From the NCBI GenBank assembly GCA_002455215.1, contig DKKK01000115.1, positions 1-22,160 on the forward strand: a stretch of DNA of 22,160 nt, given 5' to 3'. Each line of letters opens with the position of its first letter. Within the stretch, counting starts at the first letter, position 1. Origin of the DNA: Anaerolineales bacterium UBA6668. GTDB lineage: Bacteria; Chloroflexota; Anaerolineae; Anaerolineales; UBA6668. A program made the translations under genes and the position numbers. Below are positions 16,726 through 22,160 of this stretch, piece by piece. The notes under the pieces are model-generated. The model did no database searches, was not told the DNA's origin, and saw nothing but the letters and a program-made list of their open reading frames with translations.

Positions 16726-17697
16726 ATGACTCGGCAAATGTATCAAAAAATATTGGTCACTGGTGGCGCAGGCTTCATTGGCGGCTACGTGGTGGATGAG
16801 TTGGTGCAACGTGGCTATTCTGTTGTCATTTTGGATAATCTAAGTAGTGGGTCTTTAAAGTATGTGAACCCACAGGCAGACTTTATCCACGGTGATGTTC
16901 GCAACCGTGAAGATGTCCGCAAAGCTTTTTTGAAAGGCATTGACGCCGTCATTCACATTGCTGGGCAAGCATCTATCAAACTGTCTTTCATGGATCCCTA
17001 TAATGACCTAGAAACCAATACGCTGGGGACAGTCAATATCATCCAAGCCTGCATTGAACACGGTATAGAACGATTGTTGTATGCCAGTTCCATGACCATT
17101 TACGGCACGCCAAAAGTTGTCCCAACCACCGAAGATAGTCCCATTGCGCCGGTGAGTTATTATGCTGTGACCAAATATGCTGGTGAACGCTATGTGCATA
17201 TTGCGCCCAATCACCCGGGACTCAAAAAACCATTAAATGTGACATCCTTGCGCATGTTCAATGTTTACGGTGCGCGTCAGTCATTGTCTAACCCCTATCA
17301 AGGTGTTTTGGCAATTTTTATTGGGCGGGTATTACGCAATGAACCGATCATCATTCACTCTGATGGGGAGCAAAGCCGCGATTTTGTCTATGTGACCGAT
17401 GTTGCCCGCGCATGGGCAGATACACTAGAGAATCCCGATACCATCGGGCAGGTAATGAATGTTGGCGCTGGAAAACCAATTTCAGTCAACAAACTCTGTG
17501 ATTTGGTGTTAAATGTCTTTGGCAAATCAAGAAACGACTTTCCAGTGCAGTACGCTCCGGCGCAACCGGGTGATATCCGCCATTCGATTGCTGATATTAC
17601 CCGCATTCAAAATATACTTAATTGGTCGCCACAGGTGGATATGGAAGAGCACGGGATTCGCGCTACGGTAGAGTGGGCAAGACAACAAAGTGCATAA
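16726..17697 (+). CDS. NAD-dependent nucleotide-sugar epimerase/dehydratase (GalE-like)
   Basis: This 323-aa extended SDR has an intact NAD-binding motif 'TGGAGFIGG' (12-20) and an intact catalytic YAVTK (Tyr146, Lys150) preceded by 'SSMTIYG' with the active-site serine region. The 'SLRMFNVYGARQ' and 'SRDFVYVTDVA' segments are typical of UDP-glucose 4-epimerase-like enzymes. The exact substrate is unknown. AGGA (16715-16718) lies 7 bases before ATG 16726, and the gene follows the previous epimerase by 16 bases, so both are cotranscribed. Its stop codon is one base from the stop of the convergent thiP gene. Confidence 0.9.
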   Translation: MTRQMYQKILVTGGAGFIGGYVVDELVQRGYSVVILDNLSSGSLKYVNPQADFIHGDVRNREDVRKAFLKGIDAVIHIAGQASIKLSFMDPYNDLETNTLGTVNIIQACIEHGIERLLYASSMTIYGTPKVVPTTEDSPIAPVSYYAVTKYAGERYVHIAPNHPGLKKPLNVTSLRMFNVYGARQSLSNPYQGVLAIFIGRVLRNEPIIIHSDGEQSRDFVYVTDVARAWADTLENPDTIGQVMNVGAGKPISVNKLCDLVLNVFGKSRNDFPVQYAPAQPGDIRHSIADITRIQNILNWSPQVDMEEHGIRATVEWARQQSA

Positions 17698-17698
17698 T

Positions 17699-19348
17699 TT
17701 ATTCTGCTGTAATTTGCCAGCCTTGTGTCAACAGCAAAGATACCATACAAAACAGCATCAAAATCACGGACAACGCATAAGACTGCCCCACATTCAATGC
17801 GCCGGGTTGGGAAAGCAAGCGGTAAATGGCTACCGGCAGGGTAGGCGTATCGGGACGGGTGATTAACAAGGTCGCACCAAACTCGCCAAGTGATAAGGCA
17901 AAGGCAAAAGACGCCGCCACGCCAAGTGCCCGCCCAACGAGCGGCAAAACCACTGTGAGAAACACTGCACTCGGACTTGCGCCCAGCAACTGCGCCGCTT
18001 GGATGAGCCGCACCTGCAACATGCGCATGGCTGGCAAGAGTGAACGCACCACAAATGGGAACGCAACCAAACTATGCACAATGGGCAAAAGCCACGGTTG
18101 CCCCAGCCAGCGCAAGGGAGATTGCCCAAACCCCAGCAAATAACCCAATCCCAACGTGACCGCTGAAGTGCCCAGTGGTACAAGCAAAAGCGGTTCCAGC
18201 CAGTAAGACAAACGGGGGGCGTGTGCCATCTGCCAAGTGAGTGGCAACCCTAAGGCAAGCGAAATCAGCACGGTGGCGAGTGCATTGCGCAATGAAAAGT
18301 AGATGCTTTGGGCGGGGCTGACAAAAAACAACGAGTTACGCGAATTTTGGAACAAAGCTTGAAAATATTGCAATGAAATACCCGCGCCCAGCGGGTTGAG
18401 TGCTTTCCACGCCAATACCACCAATGGAAGCAAAACCCACAAAGCAGTAAAAATTGCCACCGCTACAATGGCAAGCCATTGCCACCAGTTGGTAGGTCGG
18501 CGTAAGTGCGGGCGCTGGTTGGTTAGGCTATAAGACCAACGCCTTTGCAAGTGGCTATATAATGCCATCAGCAAACCCGTAAGTAACAACTGGAACAGAG
18601 AGAGTACCGCCGCCACCGGTAAATTGCCAAAACCCAGCGCTTGGCGATAAATCGCCACTTCAAGCGTAGCGTATTGCGGTCCGCCAATCAGCAAGACCAC
18701 CCCAAAGGAGGTAAAGTCGAAGATAAAAATGAGCAAACTGGCGGTCAGTAGGGATGGGGCGAGCAGTGGAAGTCCGATTGTCAGGGCAGATTGCCAACGA
18801 TTTGCCCCCAAACGCTGAGCCGCTTGCTCAAGTTGTAGGTCAAGTTTTGCCCAGTACTCGCCCACTAAGCGAATTAAAATACCTACATTGTAAAAAACAT
18901 GCGCGAATACGATGCCGCCAAGCGTGCCCATCAGCGTAAATTGCTTGGGGAATACAAAGCCCAGCGCCGATGTCAATTGTGCCAGCGATTGGCTCAGCCA
19001 ACCGTTGGGTCCGAGTAAGGCGGTCAGCGCGACACCGAGTACCACCGTAGGCAGAACAAAAGGAATGCCACTGACCGCCAAAAGCAAATCACGCCCCACA
19101 AAGCGAAAGCGTCCAACTAGCCACGCGGCAGGCAATCCCACACCTACTGTGAGCAAGGTAGAAAGCGCCGCCTGCCAAGTGGTGAACCACACCACCTGCC
19201 AAACCCTACCCCACTGGATAGCGCTGGCATTTACGGCATAAAAAAGCACGCGCAAAAGTGGATACCCATAAAAAAGCCCCAAAAATCCCAATACGGCAAG
19301 CAAAAGCACGCGCGAGAAGTTGAGTTTTGGGGCTGAAAATGTGAACAA
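17699..19348 (-). CDS. thiP: Thiamine ABC transporter permease
   Basis: This 549-aa membrane protein has two homologous permease halves, as in ThiP/FbpB-type importers. Each half has an EAA loop contacting the ATPase: 'EQAAQRLGANRWQSALTIGLP' at about 174-194 and the 'IQAAQLLGA...VVLP' stretch around 448-468. Roughly twelve hydrophobic segments are visible. It lies downstream of thiB in a TPP-riboswitch operon, which supports thiamine rather than iron as substrate. The start appears to be TTG at 19348, in the same frame as thiB and three codons after its stop, with no clear Shine-Dalgarno. No ThiQ ATPase gene follows; a convergent epimerase begins at once. Confidence 0.92.
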   Translation of the reverse strand: MFTFSAPKLNFSRVLLLAVLGFLGLFYGYPLLRVLFYAVNASAIQWGRVWQVVWFTTWQAALSTLLTVGVGLPAAWLVGRFRFVGRDLLLAVSGIPFVLPTVVLGVALTALLGPNGWLSQSLAQLTSALGFVFPKQFTLMGTLGGIVFAHVFYNVGILIRLVGEYWAKLDLQLEQAAQRLGANRWQSALTIGLPLLAPSLLTASLLIFIFDFTSFGVVLLIGGPQYATLEVAIYRQALGFGNLPVAAVLSLFQLLLTGLLMALYSHLQRRWSYSLTNQRPHLRRPTNWWQWLAIVAVAIFTALWVLLPLVVLAWKALNPLGAGISLQYFQALFQNSRNSLFFVSPAQSIYFSLRNALATVLISLALGLPLTWQMAHAPRLSYWLEPLLLVPLGTSAVTLGLGYLLGFGQSPLRWLGQPWLLPIVHSLVAFPFVVRSLLPAMRMLQVRLIQAAQLLGASPSAVFLTVVLPLVGRALGVAASFAFALSLGEFGATLLITRPDTPTLPVAIYRLLSQPGALNVGQSYALSVILMLFCMVSLLLTQGWQITAE

Positions 19349-19357
19349 AGCGCAAAA

Positions 19358-20425
19358 TTATTTGCTGAGCAGAACTGTTTCCCAGTCATTGAGCCATTCT
19401 TCACGTTGGTTGGCAATGCGGGCTGGGTCTAATTGTGCGGGTTGTTCGGCAAGGGTTGCGTAGGCAGAAAACTCGCTGGGCAGGAGCGTATTGGGGCGTG
19501 CCGGAAAGACAAACATCTGCAAAGGCAAATCGGATTGGAAAGTTTCACTGAGCAAGAAAGCCACCAACTGCTCAGCAAGGGCAGGTTGGGTAGCGCCTTG
19601 CAAGACACCCGCATACTCCACTTGGCGGAAACACATACCCGGCGCTGTAATGCTGGCAGTCGGAGCGCTGTTGGGGCGTGGCTCGCTAAAGATAACTTCG
19701 GCAGGCGGGCTGGAAGCGTAACTCACCACGAGCGGGCGCGTTCCCCCATAGCGGGTAAACTCGCTGTAGTAGGCTGTATTCCAATCTTCTACCACCTTTG
19801 CCCCATTTGCCAATAAGCTTTGCCAGTATTCCAAATAGCCATCTTCCCCGTGCGCGGCGATACTCGCTAGTAAAAATGCCAAGCCGGGTGAGCTATTGAT
19901 AGGATTTTCCACCACCAGCAGTTGGGCATAAGTAGGCTGGGCGAGTTCTGCCCAAGTTTGCGGGGCAGGCAAATTGAGTTCCTTCAGTTTGGCAATGTCG
20001 TAATTAATGCACACATCCCCAAAATCTACCGCCACCACCCGCTCTTCATTTGGCAAATTTAACTCGGCTTGCGCCTGTTGGCGTGTGTTTTCAGACAAAG
20101 GGGCAAACACATTGGCAGAGAGCGCTTTGGAAATGAAGGTGTTATCCAGCCCAAAGGCGACATCCCCCAACGGGGCAGATTGGTTCAACACCAGTTGATG
20201 GGTCAGTGTACCGGCATCCCCGCTCTTGAGCACGCGAATTTGCACTTGGTGCTGGGCTTCAAATTGGGCAAGCACCCCTTCGGATACGGCAAATGAATCG
20301 TGCGTGAGTAGGGTTAGCTGTATGGGGGCAGTAGGTGTGGCAGGTGTTTGACAAGCAGACAGGCTGATGAGTAACGCTATCATAACGCCGAACATTACAA
20401 ATCGCTTTTCCATATATGAATACAT
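19358..20425 (-). CDS. thiB: Thiamine-binding lipoprotein of ABC transporter
   Basis: The 355-aa extracytoplasmic receptor captures thiamine or a phosphate ester and delivers it to ThiP. A lipobox LSAC places the lipid on Cys25. Family segments include 'LTHDSFAVSEGVLAQFE', 'DVAFGLDNTF', 'VDFGDVCINYD', 'SSPGLAFLLA', 'DWNTAYYSEFT' and 'RQVEYAGVL', the pattern of TbpA/ThiB proteins. ATG 20425 has GGAG (20436-20433) with 7-base spacing; ATG 20413 is a weaker alternative. The start lies inside the end of thiN (31-base overlap), indicating translational coupling. thiP follows after 9 bases. Confidence 0.93.
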   Translation of the reverse strand: MYSYMEKRFVMFGVMIALLISLSACQTPATPTAPIQLTLLTHDSFAVSEGVLAQFEAQHQVQIRVLKSGDAGTLTHQLVLNQSAPLGDVAFGLDNTFISKALSANVFAPLSENTRQQAQAELNLPNEERVVAVDFGDVCINYDIAKLKELNLPAPQTWAELAQPTYAQLLVVENPINSSPGLAFLLASIAAHGEDGYLEYWQSLLANGAKVVEDWNTAYYSEFTRYGGTRPLVVSYASSPPAEVIFSEPRPNSAPTASITAPGMCFRQVEYAGVLQGATQPALAEQLVAFLLSETFQSDLPLQMFVFPARPNTLLPSEFSAYATLAEQPAQLDPARIANQREEWLNDWETVLLSK

Positions 20426-21045
20426 AATAAAACTCCGGAAGTGATAGAAATAGAAACCAAGCCTTCGACAATTTCATTGCTGACTCCGCGCGAACTGCCC
20501 ATCGGTAAATTTTCACCGTACAACTGCCAGCGTGTGCCAGTGAGTTGAATACCTTGCACGTCCCCGCCAAAGGGAACAAGTGAGAGAATATCGCCCGCCC
20601 GTCCGTTAAATTGTTGGGGCTGATGTGGGTGAATGATACGGAGCGCTTGCCCCGGTTGCAACGCCATAATTTCCAAATCGCTAAACGCTGGATTTGCCAA
20701 TAGCATCACATTTGCCAAAGAATGGTCCCAACGCCCGCCCAACAAGCCAAGTAGCAGAATTTGGGTAGCACCTTGCTCTTTTGCCAATAGGAGTGCCAAC
20801 TCTAAATCGGTGGCATCCTTATCGGTAGGGTGTTTGACCAGTCGGGTTTTTTGCAACACTTCAGGGGAGTAAGCCCAAAGTGGCATCGAATCGAAATCGC
20901 CCACAATCCAATGCGGAATTTTGCCAATTTGTAACAGCCAAGTAGCACCGGCGTCAGCGGCTACCAGCAAATCATCGGGTTTAAGCTGGGCTTGCCAATT
21001 CCAGTTTGATTCTCGGCTTCCATTGATAAATACAACTGCACGCAT
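20395..21045 (-). CDS. thiN: Thiamine pyrophosphokinase
   Basis: It transfers pyrophosphate from ATP to thiamine, giving the cofactor TPP in the cytosol, so imported thiamine can be used directly. The 216-aa protein shows the family motifs 'DAGA' (31-34), 'GDFDS' (49-53), 'DKDATDLELA' (75-84) and 'GGRWDHSLAN' (103-112). The C-terminal part has 'SLVPFGGDV', 'LTGTRW' and 'SRGVSNEI', the thiamine-binding region. ATG 21045 gives the usual 'MRAVVFING' start; GTG 21054 would add three residues. It is the first gene after the TPP riboswitch and overlaps thiB by 31 bases. End-product control by TPP fits both genes. Confidence 0.93.
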   Translation of the reverse strand: MRAVVFINGSRESNWNWQAQLKPDDLLVAADAGATWLLQIGKIPHWIVGDFDSMPLWAYSPEVLQKTRLVKHPTDKDATDLELALLLAKEQGATQILLLGLLGGRWDHSLANVMLLANPAFSDLEIMALQPGQALRIIHPHQPQQFNGRAGDILSLVPFGGDVQGIQLTGTRWQLYGENLPMGSSRGVSNEIVEGLVSISITSGVLLCIHIWKSDL

Positions 21046-21061
21046 AGATAGCACTCAAAAT

Positions 21062-21085
21062 AAAAAACCGCCTGATGACAGGCGG
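21062..21085 (-). terminator. Riboswitch expression-platform terminator
   Basis: On the minus strand CCGCCTG (21085-21079) and CAGGCGG (21074-21068) form a perfect 7-bp stem with a four-base loop, followed by six T residues (21067-21062). It lies between the TPP aptamer and thiN, so premature termination when TPP is bound is the expected mode of control. Confidence 0.92.
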
Positions 21086-21103
21086 CGGATTTTTAGGTTC
21101 AGA

Positions 21104-21213
21104 ACTCCCTTCGCCGGCATTACCCGTCAGGTTCGTTACACGCTCAAGGGCGGTAAGTGGGTCGCAAGCTCTATTGCTTGCCTCTCAGCCGAGAAAGACT
21201 CAGCTCCCCAAGT
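21104..21213 (-). ncRNA. TPP riboswitch (THI element)
   Basis: Read on the minus strand the conserved aptamer elements appear in order: GGGGAGC (21209-21203), CTGAGA (21188-21183), GACCC (21163-21159), ACCTGA (21132-21127), then GGGTAATGCC, GGCGAAGGGA and GAGT closing helix P1 with the 5' ACTT. A hairpin GCAAGC/GCTTGC after CTGAGAGG fits the variable P3a arm. Between GACCC and ACCTGA an extra 26 bases form another small hairpin. It sits between a consensus promoter and thiN with a terminator just downstream. It should switch off thiamine uptake and pyrophosphorylation when TPP is abundant. Confidence 0.96.
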
Positions 21214-21227
21214 GAAATTGTGTTGGT

Positions 21228-21256
21228 ATTGTAAGGTGAAAGGGTGGGGATGTCAA
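21228..21256 (-). promoter_or_regulatory. Consensus promoter of the thiN-thiB-thiP operon
   Basis: On the minus strand a perfect TTGACA (21256-21251), a 17-base spacer and TACAAT (21233-21228) form a near-ideal sigma-70-type promoter. Transcription would begin near 21221, about 8 bases before the riboswitch aptamer. The -35 box lies one base beyond the stop codon of the upstream membrane-protein gene. Confidence 0.88.
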
Positions 21257-21257
21257 A

Positions 21258-22160
21258 TTATTTGAGCACCCAGAATAAGATAAATTCGCGCCCCGGAACT
21301 TTGGCTGGTACAAGCGTTTCGATATGCTCTGGGTACGTCTGCCGAAGTACTTGCAATTGTTGATAGGCTACGTCATTTTCGCCTTGATTCACATCGGGCG
21401 GTTTTACAAAAAACAGCTTTTGACCGGGGATGGCAGTGGTGAATTGAATACCATCTTTATCCAATACGATATCGCGTGCGCCCACCCCAGATGTGAGTGC
21501 CACATTGCGGCTGTCTGCCCAGTGCGGGTACGTCATTACCCATACGGCATCTTTCGATAAGCCTGAGTTTATAAGTGTGCGAGCAATATCCCCCATTTGG
21601 CGGGTATTCCATGCGCTATTGGTGAACTGGGTATTGTACTGGTTAAAGAGCATATCATAATTGTTAAGAGCCGACCAGAATAATAAGATGCCTGTAATTG
21701 CTACAACGAGACGGGTTGCTAGCCAATGACCAAAGCCATTTTGTAAGCGAAGCCAAAAAGCTCGTGCCCAGCCTTCCAAGCCAATGGCGGCAATTAGAAA
21801 TGCGGGGAAGATAGCGCCTGTGGTGCGATTAAGTGACGGATTTTCGGCAGGAAATGCAATCGAAAGGCTGGATGGCAAAAGCATAATTACAAGCGATGCA
21901 AGCAGACTCAGGTCAAACCAATGCCGATTCTGAAAATAACGAATGAGAACCAGCGAGAAACCGAGAAAATACAGTGCGGCGGTGACCAAATCCATTGCGG
22001 GGTGAAACGGAATCGAGTGCGGCCAGGTGTTGCCATTGGAGTAAAAAAACATTGTGAGTACTTTCCACTCATTATCCAGAAACGTGCTGAGAATATTGAC
22101 CTGTTGCCCTGCTTCCGGGATCAGTGTGCGGTTGGCACGCGCCATGACCGCTTGTCCATT
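21258..22160 (-). CDS. GT39-type membrane glycosyltransferase, C-terminal part (partial)
   Basis: The reading frame stays open to the window edge, so the 5' part is missing; ATG 22145 is internal-looking and unlikely to be the real start. About 300 aa are visible: four hydrophobic segments, including 'DLVTAALYFLGFSLVLIRYF', 'LLASLVIMLLPSSLSIAFP' and 'LVVAITGILLFW', then a soluble tail. The 'FPAENPSLNRTTGA' loop is typical of Chloroflexota ArnT/PMT-like (GT39) proteins that use polyprenyl-phosphate sugars outside the membrane (from recall, not searched). It is upstream of, and co-directional with, the thi operon, but the strong promoter and riboswitch separate them. Confidence 0.65.
   Translation of the reverse strand, partial: NGQAVMARANRTLIPEAGQQVNILSTFLDNEWKVLTMFFYSNGNTWPHSIPFHPAMDLVTAALYFLGFSLVLIRYFQNRHWFDLSLLASLVIMLLPSSLSIAFPAENPSLNRTTGAIFPAFLIAAIGLEGWARAFWLRLQNGFGHWLATRLVVAITGILLFWSALNNYDMLFNQYNTQFTNSAWNTRQMGDIARTLINSGLSKDAVWVMTYPHWADSRNVALTSGVGARDIVLDKDGIQFTTAIPGQKLFFVKPPDVNQGENDVAYQQLQVLRQTYPEHIETLVPAKVPGREFILFWVLK

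Overview
The window most resembles an Anaerolineae-like member of the Chloroflexota. This is an inference from protein style: Thr/Pro-rich linkers behind lipoprotein signal peptides, a late 'LYLPVI' segment in a surface enzyme, a GT39-type membrane glycosyltransferase, and two probable TTG starts. No rRNA or marker gene here settles the taxonomy. Coding is dense, no intergenic gap exceeds 300 bp, and no tRNA, rRNA, CRISPR or insertion sequence was seen.

Region 1 (1-6877, mostly +): a NUDIX hydrolase with a C-terminal winged helix lies upstream of the F1 sector of ATP synthase (atpA-atpG, then atpD-atpC). The F0 genes and the delta gene are not present. The F1 operon is interrupted between atpG and atpD by an AT-rich gene for a lipoprotein with two internal repeats. 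A perfect 16-bp inverted repeat precedes that gene, a terminator-like hairpin follows it, and a TATAAT box restarts transcription before atpD. A clear bidirectional terminator closes the region.

Region 2 (6878-10410, -): a lipoprotein soluble lytic transglycosylase with a TPR-type helical region is followed 2 nt later by a membrane-anchored family 3 solute-binding protein. These are the two domain types fused in the proteobacterial murein hydrolase MltF. Divergent from this pair, a large type I pullulanase (10656-13904, +) has a signal peptide, CBM41, CBM48, a GH13 catalytic domain and a C-terminal membrane anchor, so it probably debranches alpha-glucans at the cell surface.

Region 3 (14093-17697, +): a compact cassette of SAM methyltransferase, DPM-like family 2 glycosyltransferase and two NAD-dependent sugar epimerases, probably for a surface glycan or glycolipid. 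The first epimerase has Phe where the SDR catalytic Tyr is expected.

Region 4 (17699-21256, -): a thiamine salvage operon. A consensus promoter leads into a TPP riboswitch with an intrinsic terminator, then thiN (thiamine pyrophosphokinase), thiB (thiamine-binding lipoprotein) and thiP (two-domain permease). The ATPase ThiQ is absent. The window ends inside a GT39-type membrane protein on the minus strand.

No clearly new system is evident. The best candidates for a second look are the lipoprotein inserted in the F1 operon, the SLT plus SBP pair, the extra hairpin in the TPP riboswitch, and the Tyr-to-Phe epimerase in the glycan cassette.
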